DNA of 48,171 nucleotides from Actinomadura oligospora ATCC 43269 (GTDB lineage Bacteria > Actinomycetota > Actinomycetes > Streptosporangiales > Streptosporangiaceae): the NCBI RefSeq assembly GCF_000518265.1, contig NZ_KI912414.1, forward strand, positions 1-48,171. Reading direction: 5' to 3'. The position numbers were made by a program, and so were the translations under genes. The notes under the pieces are model-generated. The model was given only the letters and a program-made list of their open reading frames with translations. It ran no database searches and was not told the origin of the DNA. The stretch's first letter is position 1, and each line of letters opens with the position of its first letter. Below, one piece after another: positions 25,001 through 33,604 of the stretch.

Positions 25001-26304
25001 GGCATGCCGCCCGCGAGACGGCACCACGCGAGGTCGAGCTCGTACATCGCGGCGAGCAGGGTGTCCGCGCCCTCCCCGGACGCGGCGACCGCCGACCGCA
25101 GCGGCTCGGCCAGGGTCAGGTCGTCCGGCCAGAGACGGCGCAGCGGGTGCCCGTGATTGCTCATCACGGCCTGCACCGTGTACCGGATCTCCGGGTCCAG
25201 CCACGGGACGATCGCGGCGGCGACGTCCTCGCGGACGACGGCCAGATCGGCGGCGAGCAGCGCGGCGGCGACCATGCGCGGCTCGATGTACGCCGGGTCG
25301 GACGCGTCGCCCGTGATGTCCGCGACGGCCTCGGCGAAGGTGTAGAAGGCGTGCCGGAAGCTGTCACCGGGCGAGCTCTCCGTGCGCAGCGCGGGCACCA
25401 GGTGCGGCGGGCAGCGCGTCAGCCACTGCTGGACGATCGCCTCGTCCCCGTAGGGAAGGGCGCCGTAGTCGACGGTCGGGTTGCCGAGCGTCTGGCCCGC
25501 CATCGCGAGCAGCGCGTCCGCGCGCGCCTGGTAGCGGGGGTCCTCGCGCAGCGCGCTGGCGGTCGCCCAGATCGTCCGCAGGACGACGACGGCCGAATCG
25601 ACGCGTCCGGCGCGCAGGCGCTCGGCGTACAGGCCGACCAGCTGCGACAGCGGCGGCGGGGTGAGCCAGCGCGGGCCGTCCACCTCGGGCAGCGGGTTCA
25701 CCCGGTAGCGCTTCCAGAGGCCGGTCATCGCGGCGTCGTGGCGCGCGTCGAAGGCGGGCGCGGCGGCGCACCACAGCATCACGCCCCACGCGGCGACGAC
25801 CGTCGACGGCGTCCGCGTGGTGAAGATCTTGCCGTCGTGCGGGTACTCCCCGGCCGGGAGCGCGGCGGCGGACGCGAGGGTGCTGCGCATCCGGCCGGTC
25901 AGCTCGGACGCGAACCCGCGCCGGACGAACGTCAGCGACGGCGAGGGGTCGTAGGAGAAGTCGGGCCCCGCGGGCACCACGTGCGGCGGGAGCTGCGGGG
26001 TCTGCCCGCCCGCGATCTGCGCGGGCCGCGCCCCGGCGCGGACGGCGGGCGCGTGCGGCGGCGGGCACAGGTACCACTGGCCGTCGGACGGCTGGAGCCG
26101 GTACCAGCGCGCCCACGCGCCGAACAGCCACCACGTGCCGTCCGGAAGCGCGAGCATGCGCCCGGCGATGGCGTGCTGGCGATGCTGGGGCGGCGCCGAC
26201 TGCCACCACCCCGCGGCCACCATCGCCCTCGTGTCCCGCTCGGCCGCCGCGAACGGATCCTGCCCGGGCGGTGGGGCGTTCCCTCGTCCCGGTCCCCACA
26301 CCAC
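22084..26304 (-). CDS. Large proline-rich tandem AAA ATPase (EccA/CbxX-like C terminus)
   Basis: A 1406-residue protein of unknown role. Residues 1-460 are a mainly helical, Trp-rich region (WWQSAPPQHRQHAIAGRML, WWLFGAWARWYRL). Residues 475-810 are a Pro/Gly/Gln-rich disordered linker with two copies of PPYTALGY-x-PS (616-623 and 689-696). Residues 890-1070 resemble an AAA module with ruined motifs (Walker A place GAPHTGQRR, Walker B place SILFERLDA). Residues 1140-1406 form an AAA domain with intact Walker A GPHGTGKST (1187-1195) but Walker B VLLVQEAH (1245-1252), where Gln replaces Asp. The AAA part looks like CbxX/EccA-type ATPases, which in type VII loci act on substrates; eccC is 20 kb away, so a link is only a guess. 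Starts with GTG. Confidence 0.75.
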   Translation of the reverse strand: MVWGPGRGNAPPPGQDPFAAAERDTRAMVAAGWWQSAPPQHRQHAIAGRMLALPDGTWWLFGAWARWYRLQPSDGQWYLCPPPHAPAVRAGARPAQIAGGQTPQLPPHVVPAGPDFSYDPSPSLTFVRRGFASELTGRMRSTLASAAALPAGEYPHDGKIFTTRTPSTVVAAWGVMLWCAAAPAFDARHDAAMTGLWKRYRVNPLPEVDGPRWLTPPPLSQLVGLYAERLRAGRVDSAVVVLRTIWATASALREDPRYQARADALLAMAGQTLGNPTVDYGALPYGDEAIVQQWLTRCPPHLVPALRTESSPGDSFRHAFYTFAEAVADITGDASDPAYIEPRMVAAALLAADLAVVREDVAAAIVPWLDPEIRYTVQAVMSNHGHPLRRLWPDDLTLAEPLRSAVAASGEGADTLLAAMYELDLAWCRLAGGMPARPRGFPTPNAIVAGIIGPERTRATARTSTGIAVPKKHRHTQPPSPFGMPVQPAQPGRPPQPPQTPYAPPGGADMAGGPGGPAGAGAPPQPLGQPPVPGAFGPPAVPGYPSQDAAQGAFGQPGVPGQAVQPPGQPYVQPPANQEQPFVQPAQPVDPQFGAPGPHVPKQAAGPDEPQENFAPPYTALGYQPSSAHAMPQPPGPLVSPGAGAGAGAGAPAAFNQYGTPAPPPHEVEEATKPDGSSPKDEQKEPQRPPYTALGYAPSGSAPAQPPVPSYEQNMPKPPGHLDASAGYPGAYGPGMGQQEKVDPHGTRFDEPASLHQQAPPPGMPPRPDNPQPRTRMLGPDETGAAGPGVTGAPKKADPPGTRVMSETMIGGFDFLDQTPSPERPVHEIPPPSDRTERRVHERYGIGFVSGAQDAAELLDGIREQAEAFNAVLTAGDDSTRVDESSGIRRGVPSVLLVGAPHTGQRRLARMVALTLAEAGLGDGTIRAHDADDVRESSASASATATGAPPKTIVDGVAPPTAADLVKQVLAQRGPSILFERLDAALFAASDPAAFVTAVRRARRDPATDAALIATCEPSAYKRMLADHPRLVETFRVYRLPELADPENRMTLLHLLADERRVTVGGVALETAREDLARLRGPGDLVNARLVETYLDTACQRHLERAGASRDRLVLDPQDLHGIAEGLEPALRPPGDIDGYLRQLDALRGLENVKYIVHELVEEGRVAADRARYGVTEHAPLHLLLAGPHGTGKSTVAGLVGGIFAALGLLGSGHVVACRPAHLTGRDRHDTEERVRGMVEQALNGVLLVQEAHLLDRVPEVVAELRAVLRRDGHRLLVVCAGPPDELHGFLAANPAFRDEFGQVIEFEPLGDRELVGLFQAYAERELYMLDEELRVELLSRFEQMRGDPSFGYARTVRELFEATIARQAARLAGADVDASTVARLTVRDLPESALQQMMGGLHEGY

Positions 26305-26429
26305 GGGGTCATCGTAGCCGTGTCAAGGAATCCCCAACTCTGCCAGTGGCCGCTGGCCACGTTCAGGCGCCCGGCCACCGCCCGGCCGCCGGACGGTGTC
26401 CCGGATCGGCGCGCAGGTCAGCCTCGCGG

Positions 26430-26954
26430 TCAGCTCTGCCAGGTCGCGCGCGCGTGGCGTCGCGCCTTTTCCATGTACACGTCCGGCGTGTACTGCAAGA
26501 CGGCCCGGTCGTCGTCGGTCAACTCCCGGACGATCTTTCCGGGCGTCCCCGCGACCAGCACCCCGGACGGGATCTTCTTGCCCGGCGGGACGAGCGCGCC
26601 CGCGGCGATCAGCGTGTGCGCGCCGATCCGCGCGCCGTTCAGGACGATCGCGCCGATGCCGATGAGCGAACCGGTCTCGACGTGGGCACCGTGGACCATG
26701 GCCTTGTGCCCGAGGCTGACCCGGTCCTCCAGGACGGCGGGCATGCCCGGGTCGGCGTGCAGGCAGCTCAGGTCCTGGATGTTGCACTCGTCCCCGACGA
26801 CGATCTCCTCGTCGTCGCCGCGCAGCACCGAGCCGTACCAGACGCTCGCCGCGCGGCCGAGCCGGACGCGTCCGACCACGACCGCGCCGGGGGCGATCCA
26901 CGCGTCAGGGTGGATCTCGGGCCTGTCGTCGTCCAGCGCACCCACGTAGTTCAT
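26430..26954 (-). CDS. Gamma-class carbonic anhydrase-like hexapeptide protein
   Basis: A 174-residue left-handed beta-helix protein. Hexapeptide repeats run through IHPDAWIAPGAVVVGRVRLGRAASVWYGSVLRGD and VLEDRVSLGHKAMVHGAHVETGSLIGIGAIVLNGARIG. The candidate zinc ligands are the three His of CLHADPGM and SLGHKAMVHGA, spaced as in gamma carbonic anhydrases and YrdA/PaaY proteins. A C-terminal helix follows. ATG at 26954 (MNYVGALDDDRPEIHPDAW) matches family N termini. Catalytic activity is uncertain because many members are inactive. Confidence 0.88.
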   Translation of the reverse strand: MNYVGALDDDRPEIHPDAWIAPGAVVVGRVRLGRAASVWYGSVLRGDDEEIVVGDECNIQDLSCLHADPGMPAVLEDRVSLGHKAMVHGAHVETGSLIGIGAIVLNGARIGAHTLIAAGALVPPGKKIPSGVLVAGTPGKIVRELTDDDRAVLQYTPDVYMEKARRHARATWQS

Positions 26955-27228
26955 GCGGCCGATGGTAGGACGGGAGGACGGGACGGGCGGCGCTCGCCCC
27001 CGGGTGTCGTCGCGCCGATATTTCCCGTGATTGGATAGTTTGTCTTCCTGGCTCAGGTTAAGAAACGGCAGCGAGAACGGCATTCCGGTTGCGCGAATGG
27101 GGTGGACCGGACAACAGTCGGTGCCGAGTTCTCACCACCGAGCCGAGTTCCTGCAACCGACCGTCCTTGAGCCGTCCCTGATCCCGCAAGGGGTGATCCT
27201 CACCCCCCGCCACGACCCCCAAGGCATC

Positions 27229-28326
27229 ATGAGCAACGACGCGGAAATCCTGCCGAACCTCCTCCGTGAGGAATCCTTCGAGATCGTCATGCGCGGCTAC
27301 AACCGCCGCCAGGTCGACGAGTTCATCGCCCGCAGCCAGAACCAGATCCGCGAGCTCGAGGCACGGCTCGCCCGCGCGCTCGACGACGTCGAGCGCACCC
27401 GCCGGGAGATGGCCGAGGTCCGGGAGGCCCGCAAGCCCACCGGCGACGACCTGTCCGACCGGCTCCGGCAGATCATCAACCTCGCCGAGGACGAGGCGAA
27501 GGAGAAGGTGGCCGACGCCGAGGCCCGGGGCGCCCAGATCCGCAAGGACGCCGAGCACGAGTCCAAGCGGATCGTGGACGACGCCCGCGGACACGCCGAG
27601 CGCGACATCGCGCACGCGCGCGAGAAGGCCGACCAGGTGCTCGCCGCCGCCAAGAAGGAGTCGGAGAGCGTCCTGACGGCGGCCAAGCAGGAGGCCGAGC
27701 AGACGGTGACGAGCGCGCGCCTGGAGGCCGAGCGCACCCTCACCTCCGCCGAGCGCCGCGCCAACGTCATCAACGAGGGCGCCACGCAGCGGCTGAACCA
27801 CCTCACCAAGAACCACACGCAGGCGCTGCAGCGGCTCACCGAGATCTCCGAGACCCTGCACCGGCTGCTCACCGCCGAGAACGAGGCGGGCCCGCTGGAG
27901 AAGATGGTCGAGGACGCCGTCCGGGCCCCGGCCGCGCGCAAGCGCCCGAGCTCGCCCCAGCACCAGACCTCGCACCAGACCTCTCACCAGGGCTCGCTGC
28001 CGATCCAGCACGGGAACCAGCACGCGAACCCGGCGCAGCCGCCCGCCTCGGCCCCCGCGCCCGCCGCGCCGCCGGAGCCGGTCGTCGCCAAGCCGGTCAC
28101 GGGCATCCCGCGGACGCCTCCGCCGCCGGCCCCGCCCGCGCCGTCGCACGCGCCGTCCGGGGCGTCCGGGCCGTCCGGGGCGTCCGGGCCGTCCCTGCTG
28201 GACGACGTCCCGGGGACCGACCACCCGATGGCGCCCGTCCCGCCGCAGGTCAAGGCCGTTCCGGTGAAGCCCGCCCCGGCCGCTCCCCGGCTGGACACCG
28301 AACCGCCCGCCGACATCAACGACTGA
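27229..28326 (+). CDS. DivIVA-domain coiled-coil protein
   Basis: A 365-residue cytoplasmic protein. The DivIVA membrane-binding module is at 15-40 (ESFEIVMRGYNRRQVDEFIARSQNQ). Residues 40-225 are an almost unbroken coiled coil rich in Ala, Glu, Lys and Arg (EAKEKVADAEARGAQIRKDAEHESKRIVDDARGHAERDIAHAREKADQVLAAAKKE). Residues 230-365 are Pro/Ala/Ser-rich with GASGPSGASGPS and HQTSHQTSHQ repeats. It probably marks poles or growth sites, like the Wag31/Scy/FilP group, but differs from Wag31 in having no known phosphosite that I can see. ATG at 27229 follows CAAGGCATC; about 270 bases before it hold no gene I can support. Confidence 0.85.
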   Translation: MSNDAEILPNLLREESFEIVMRGYNRRQVDEFIARSQNQIRELEARLARALDDVERTRREMAEVREARKPTGDDLSDRLRQIINLAEDEAKEKVADAEARGAQIRKDAEHESKRIVDDARGHAERDIAHAREKADQVLAAAKKESESVLTAAKQEAEQTVTSARLEAERTLTSAERRANVINEGATQRLNHLTKNHTQALQRLTEISETLHRLLTAENEAGPLEKMVEDAVRAPAARKRPSSPQHQTSHQTSHQGSLPIQHGNQHANPAQPPASAPAPAAPPEPVVAKPVTGIPRTPPPPAPPAPSHAPSGASGPSGASGPSLLDDVPGTDHPMAPVPPQVKAVPVKPAPAAPRLDTEPPADIND

Positions 28327-28383
28327 CCGCCTTCAGCGACCGGCCGCCTTCCACACCTGAGAGCGGCCCGCACGAGGGCCGAC

Positions 28384-28420
28384 GCGCCGCCGTCCCCCGG
28401 AGACCGGGGGACGGCGGCGC
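28384..28420 (+). terminator. Strong hairpin terminator after the DivIVA-like gene
   Basis: A perfect 17-bp stem (GCGCCGCCGTCCCCCGG / CCGGGGGACGGCGGCGC) with a 3-nt AGA loop, 57 nt after the stop. No T run follows, as is common in high-GC actinomycetes. Confidence 0.75.
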
Positions 28421-28465
28421 ATCCGTTTCCAGGGTCCGGGCGTCCGCTTTGTACGATCGAGGGTC

Positions 28466-28969
28466 ATGGCCACCGTCCGACCCGTCCGCCTGCTCGGGGA
28501 CCCGGTGCTGCGCACCGGCTGCGACCCCGTCCGCGCCTTCGACGACTCCCTGCACCGCCTGATCGACGACATGGTCGCCACGCTCGCCGCGCAGAACGGC
28601 GCGGGCCTGGCCGCGAACCAGATCGGCGTCCCGCTCCGCCTGTTCGTCTACGACTGCGCGGACGACCGGGGCCGCCGCCACTCCGGCCACGTCGTCAACC
28701 CGCGCCTGGTCGAGACGGACGGCGAGCCGCTGGTCGAGGACGAGGGCTGCCTGTCGTTCCCCGGCCACCGCTTCCCCACCCCGCGCCACGCCCGCGCCGT
28801 CGTCGAGGGACAGGACCGGAACGGCGAGCCCGTCCGGGTGGAGGGCACCGGCTATTTCGCCCGCTGCCTGCAGCACGAGACCGACCATCTGGACGGCATG
28901 GTCTACATCGACAGCCTCAAGGGGCAGACGCGGAAGGACGCGCTGCGGGCCGTGCGCGAGCTCCGCTGA
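28466..28969 (+). CDS. def: Peptide deformylase
   Basis: A 167-residue metalloenzyme that removes the formyl group from nascent proteins. All three motifs are present: GAGLAANQIG (motif I), EGCLSFPG (motif II with the metal-binding Cys) and QHETDHLDG (motif III, HExxH). A GAGGG precedes the ATG closely. Transcribed alone after the DivIVA terminator; convergent with arfB. Confidence 0.95.
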   Translation: MATVRPVRLLGDPVLRTGCDPVRAFDDSLHRLIDDMVATLAAQNGAGLAANQIGVPLRLFVYDCADDRGRRHSGHVVNPRLVETDGEPLVEDEGCLSFPGHRFPTPRHARAVVEGQDRNGEPVRVEGTGYFARCLQHETDHLDGMVYIDSLKGQTRKDALRAVRELR

Positions 28970-29036
28970 GCCGCAATTTCAAGATCAATTATTGGCCGCC
29001 GAACGAGAAAGCGGCGCGCGCGGACAAGCCCGCCGG

Positions 29037-29462
29037 TCAGCCCCAACGGGAGGATCGGCCGCGTTTCACGTCCGAGCGGCGGCGCTTGTTTTCCAGGCGC
29101 CGTTCGTTGATGCCGCGCGGCATCTTTTTCGGGATGCGCTTCTTCGGCGGCGGCGCGATCGCGTCCGACAGGACGGCCGACAGCCGCGCCTTCGCGGCCT
29201 CGCGGTTGCGCAGTTGCGACCGGTGCTCCTCGGCCCGGATCGACAGGACGCCGTGGACGAGCCGTCCGGCGAGCCGCTCCAGGGCGCGGGCGCGCAGCGG
29301 CTCCGGCAGGGACGGCGAGTTCAGGACGTCGAAGGAGAGTTCGGCGGCGGTCGAGCTGGTGTTCACGTGCTGCCCGCCGGGCCCGGACGATCGCGAGAAG
29401 CGCCAGGTCAGCTCGGTCTCCGGGATGAAGACCGAGTCGCGGACGTTGATGATGCCGGGCAT
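29037..29462 (-). CDS. arfB: Alternative ribosome-rescue factor / peptidyl-tRNA hydrolase ArfB
   Basis: A 141-residue release-factor homologue. The catalytic GGQ is in RSSGPGGQHVNTSSTA near residue 33, and the C-terminal tail is strongly basic (KKRIPKKMPRGINERRLENKRRRSDVKRGR), the segment that enters the empty mRNA channel of stalled ribosomes. It hydrolyses peptidyl-tRNA on non-stop ribosomes. Length is right for ArfB/YaeJ and rules out RF1/RF2. Convergent with peptide deformylase. Confidence 0.93.
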   Translation of the reverse strand: MPGIINVRDSVFIPETELTWRFSRSSGPGGQHVNTSSTAAELSFDVLNSPSLPEPLRARALERLAGRLVHGVLSIRAEEHRSQLRNREAAKARLSAVLSDAIAPPPKKRIPKKMPRGINERRLENKRRRSDVKRGRSSRWG

Positions 29463-29533
29463 GGGGTGATTATCCCCGCCGGAGCCGGATCATGTCGTCC
29501 CATTTCTCGCGGGCGGCCCGCAGGGGAAAGGGA

Positions 29534-29571
29534 CACGGCCGCGCGGACTCCCTCAAGTCCCCGCGGCCGTG
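29534..29571 (-). terminator. Hairpin downstream of the HtrA-like gene
   Basis: CACGGCCGCG...CGCGGCCGTG with a paired inner segment GGACT/AGTCC around CCCTCA. It is 130 nt past the HtrA-like stop; on the minus strand it is followed by TCCCTTTCCCC. It isolates the stress module from arfB. Confidence 0.6.
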
Positions 29572-29702
29572 CTCTTCCCACCGGGCCGCCAGGGACGGAG
29601 ATCCCTGACGACCCGTCTCCACCGCCGGGCCGGCATGCCGTCCGCCCGCTCCCCCCAGAGCCCGAGTCCGGACGCCGTCCCGGTGGTGAGTCCTCGTGCG
29701 GC

Positions 29703-31019
<1,317 letters not shown>

Positions 31020-31087
31020 CCGGGTGCCCCCTGTCGTTCCGTCGTACTCAGGATGCGCGCCGGGACTGAGACCGCCCTGCACTGGGC

Positions 31088-31103
31088 CTGAAAGTCTTCT
31101 GAA
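31088..31103 (-). promoter_or_regulatory. Candidate response-regulator box upstream of the HtrA-like gene
   Basis: Plus-strand CCTGAAAGTCTTCTGAACGCG; on the coding strand this reads TTCAG-N6-TTCAGG, two half-sites 11 nt apart. The near edge is 69 nt from the start codon. The same element at the same distance precedes the response regulator gene (33494-33509). Confidence 0.6.
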
Positions 31104-31206
31104 CGCGGACGAATCGTTGGACTCCACCCAACCCTGCGGACCTCGCCCGGCACGGCAGGGCCCGGGCGATCCGGGCGGGCCGGTCCGGGCGGGTCGGTCG
31201 AGCTGG

Positions 31207-32718
31207 TCAGTCGGGGGCGAGGGGGAGGATGACGCGGAAGGTGGCGCCGGTGCCGGTGCCCGCGTCCACCTCGACGCGTCCCTCATGCGCGGCGACCAGC
31301 GCGGCGACGATCGCGAGGCCGAGGCCGGTGCCGCCGTCCTCGCGGCTGCGCGCCTTGTCGGCGCGGTAGAAGCGCTCGAAGACCCGCTCGGCGTGCTCGG
31401 GGCTCAGGCCGGGGCCGTGGTCGACGACCTCACAGACCGCCGCCGGGGCCCGGTCCAGCGTGCCGGGGCTCAGCCGCACCTCGATCGCCGAGCCCGCCGG
31501 GGTGTGGACGATCGCGTTCGTCAGCAGGTTGCCGAGCACCTGCCGCAGCCGGGGCTCGTCCCCGAGGACCTGGTAGGCGACGCCGCCCTCGACGTCCAGG
31601 TCGACCTGGCGGTCCGGGGCGACGACCCGCGTCTCCTGGACGGCCTCGGCGGCGACCGCGAGCAGGTCCACCGGACGCCGCTCCACCGGACGCTGCCGGT
31701 CGAGACGGGCCAGGAGCAGCAGGTCCTCCACCAGCAGGCCCATCCGGGCCGCGGTCTCCTCGATGCGCCCGATGAGCCGGTCCAGCTCGGACGGGGTGCG
31801 GGCCGCGCCCTGCCGGTAGAACTCGGCGAAGCCGCGGATCGCGGTCAGCGGGGTGCGCAGCTCGTGCGACGCGTCCGCGACGAACCGGCGCATCCGCTCC
31901 TCCGAGCGCAGCGCGTTCTCCTCGGAGTGCCGCGCCGCCTCCTCCGAGCGCCGCGCGGCGGCCTCCGAGCGCGCCTGCGCGCCGAACGCCGCCTCGATCT
32001 GGCCGAGCATCGAGTTGAAGGACGCGCCGAGCCGTCCGACCTCGGTGGCCGGGTCGGCGTCCGGGACGCGCCGGGACAGCTCGCCGCGCGCGATCGCCTC
32101 CGCCGTCGCCTCCATCGTCCGCAGCGGGCGCAGGCTGGCCGTGACGACCAGCGCCGCGAGCGCGCCGAGCCCGGCGAGCACCAGGACGCCGACGGTGATG
32201 TCGATCGTGACGAGCTGCCGGACGGTGTCCTGGACGTCGCCGAGGTTGCGTCCGAGCACGACGACGTCGCCGGACCGGGTCGTGAACGTCATCACCCGCC
32301 ACAGCGCGCCCTTGCCCTCGCCGCGGGCGTTGAAGATCTCGTCCTGGCGGCGCAGCGCCTCGCCCCGCGAGATCACCGGGACGGTCCGCGTGTCCACCGC
32401 GAGGCCCCGGATGTTGAGGGTGGGCTGCGCGTCCGCCTCCCCCGACCAGACCTGCACGTACATGACGTCCGGCAGGTTGGCGAAGGGGTGGCGTCCCGAG
32501 AGCGCGGACTGGACCTTCTTGGCGGTGCCCTGGAGCTGGTCGTCGGCCTGCCGCATCATGTAGCCGCGCAGGGCCGCGCTGCCCGCCGCGCCCATCACGG
32601 TCAGCCCGAGCGCGACCAGGACGAGCATCCCGACGATCAGCTTCATCCGCAGCGGCACGCGCCGGTACGCCCGCCGAAGCCGCGCCGGGACGCCGCTGCG
32701 GCCGGGCGCGTTCATCAT
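31207..32718 (-). CDS. mprB: Sensor histidine kinase (MprB-like)
   Basis: A 503-residue two-component sensor. Helix 1 (about 26-50) and helix 2 (about 170-195) flank a 120-residue extracellular sensor domain. HAMP follows (ASLRPLRTMEATAEAIARGELSRRV), then an unusual linker of RSEEAARHSEENALRSEER repeats (250-275). HisKA has the phosphoacceptor H285 (ADASHELRTPL); the ATPase domain shows N box NLLTNAIVHT, DHGPGLS and GGTGLGLAIV. The ATG at 32718 overlaps the response regulator stop by 4 nt (a second ATG is at 32715). Envelope stress sensing is inferred from MprAB-type synteny. Confidence 0.9.
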   Translation of the reverse strand: MMNAPGRSGVPARLRRAYRRVPLRMKLIVGMLVLVALGLTVMGAAGSAALRGYMMRQADDQLQGTAKKVQSALSGRHPFANLPDVMYVQVWSGEADAQPTLNIRGLAVDTRTVPVISRGEALRRQDEIFNARGEGKGALWRVMTFTTRSGDVVVLGRNLGDVQDTVRQLVTIDITVGVLVLAGLGALAALVVTASLRPLRTMEATAEAIARGELSRRVPDADPATEVGRLGASFNSMLGQIEAAFGAQARSEAAARRSEEAARHSEENALRSEERMRRFVADASHELRTPLTAIRGFAEFYRQGAARTPSELDRLIGRIEETAARMGLLVEDLLLLARLDRQRPVERRPVDLLAVAAEAVQETRVVAPDRQVDLDVEGGVAYQVLGDEPRLRQVLGNLLTNAIVHTPAGSAIEVRLSPGTLDRAPAAVCEVVDHGPGLSPEHAERVFERFYRADKARSREDGGTGLGLAIVAALVAAHEGRVEVDAGTGTGATFRVILPLAPD

Positions 32719-33425
32719 CCCTGGTCGGGGGGTTCGCGCAGGACGTACCCCACACCGCGCAGGGTGTGGATGAGGCGGGGCTCGACGTTGTCGACCTTGC
32801 GGCGCAGCGCGGAGACGTAGGACTCGACGATCCCGGCGTCGCCGCGGAAGTCGTAGTTCCACACGTGGTCGAGGATCTGCGCCTTGGACAGCACGCGGCC
32901 CGCGTTGGCCATGAAGTAGCGCAGCAGCTTGAACTCGGTCGGCGAGAGCTGGATGACCTTGCCGCCGCGCCAGACCTCGTGGGTGTCCTCGTCCAGCTCG
33001 ATGTCGGCGAAGACCAGCCGGGGCGGGGGCTCGGTCACGCCGCCGCGGAACCGCCGCAGGACGGCCCGGATCCGGGCGATGACCTCCTCCAGGCTGAACG
33101 GCTTGGTGACGTAGTCGTCGCCGCCGATGGTGAGGCCCTTGATCCGGTCCTGGACGGCGTCCCGGGCGGTCAGGAACAGCACCGGGGTGTGGTCGCCGCC
33201 GGAGCGCAGCCGCCGCGCCACGTCGAAGCCGTCGATGTCCGGGAGCATGACGTCCAGGACGATGAGGTCGGGGCGGTGCCGGCGCGCGGCCTGCACCGCG
33301 TCGGCCCCGTTGGTCGCGGTGACCACCTCGAAGCCGGTGAAGCGCAGGCTCCCGGCCAGCAACTCGAGGATGTTCGGCTCGTCCTCGACCACCAGCAGAA
33401 CCGCCTCCGGCGTCCTGCCGGCCAT
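32715..33425 (-). CDS. mprA: OmpR-family response regulator (MprA-like)
   Basis: A 236-residue regulator. The receiver has acidic pocket E14/D15 (VVEDEPN), phosphoacceptor D58 (LIVLDVMLPD) and K108 (DDYVTKPF). The C-terminal winged helix is LSPTEFKLLRYFMANAGRVLSKAQILDHVWNYDF...VESYVSALRRKVD. ATG at 33425 (MAGRTPEAVLLVVEDE) is used; GTG 33431 is close and in frame. Choosing 33425 gives exactly the same distance to the upstream tandem box as in the HtrA-like gene. First gene of the module. Confidence 0.9.
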   Translation of the reverse strand: MAGRTPEAVLLVVEDEPNILELLAGSLRFTGFEVVTATNGADAVQAARRHRPDLIVLDVMLPDIDGFDVARRLRSGGDHTPVLFLTARDAVQDRIKGLTIGGDDYVTKPFSLEEVIARIRAVLRRFRGGVTEPPPRLVFADIELDEDTHEVWRGGKVIQLSPTEFKLLRYFMANAGRVLSKAQILDHVWNYDFRGDAGIVESYVSALRRKVDNVEPRLIHTLRGVGYVLREPPDQG

Positions 33426-33493
33426 GGTCACCGTCCGCTCAGCCAATGAGAAGAACCCCCTACTCACATCTTCCCAGAGGCTTCCAGGCGAAC

Positions 33494-33509
33494 CTGAAGA
33501 GAGGCTGAA
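33494..33509 (-). promoter_or_regulatory. Candidate autoregulatory box upstream of the response regulator
   Basis: Plus-strand CCTGAAGAGAGGCTGAACGCG, coding-strand TTCAG-N6-TTCAGG with an 11-nt repeat. Near edge 69 nt from the start codon at 33425, as for the HtrA-like gene. Confidence 0.6.
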
Positions 33510-33540
33510 CGCGCCCCGAGAGTCCGTTGAGAGAAGGTTC

Positions 33541-33570
33541 GGCCTCCGGAGGCGCGTGACTCCGGAGGCC
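33541..33570 (-). terminator. Hairpin terminator of the secreted repeat-protein gene
   Basis: Perfect 11-bp stem GGCCTCCGGAG / CTCCGGAGGCC with an 8-nt loop, about 35 nt past the stop of the secreted protein gene on the minus strand. It should block read-through into the two-component promoter. Confidence 0.7.
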
Positions 33571-33604
33571 GGACGACCCGGCGGTGACCGTCGCGCCGGG
33601 ACGG

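Noticed and set aside
22096..26949. 1617-codon open frame on the plus strand opposite the AAA gene
   Set aside because: It runs across the end of the AAA gene into the carbonic anhydrase region, has no recognisable domain and is composed of Arg/Gly/Val repeats; it is a mirror of the real genes.
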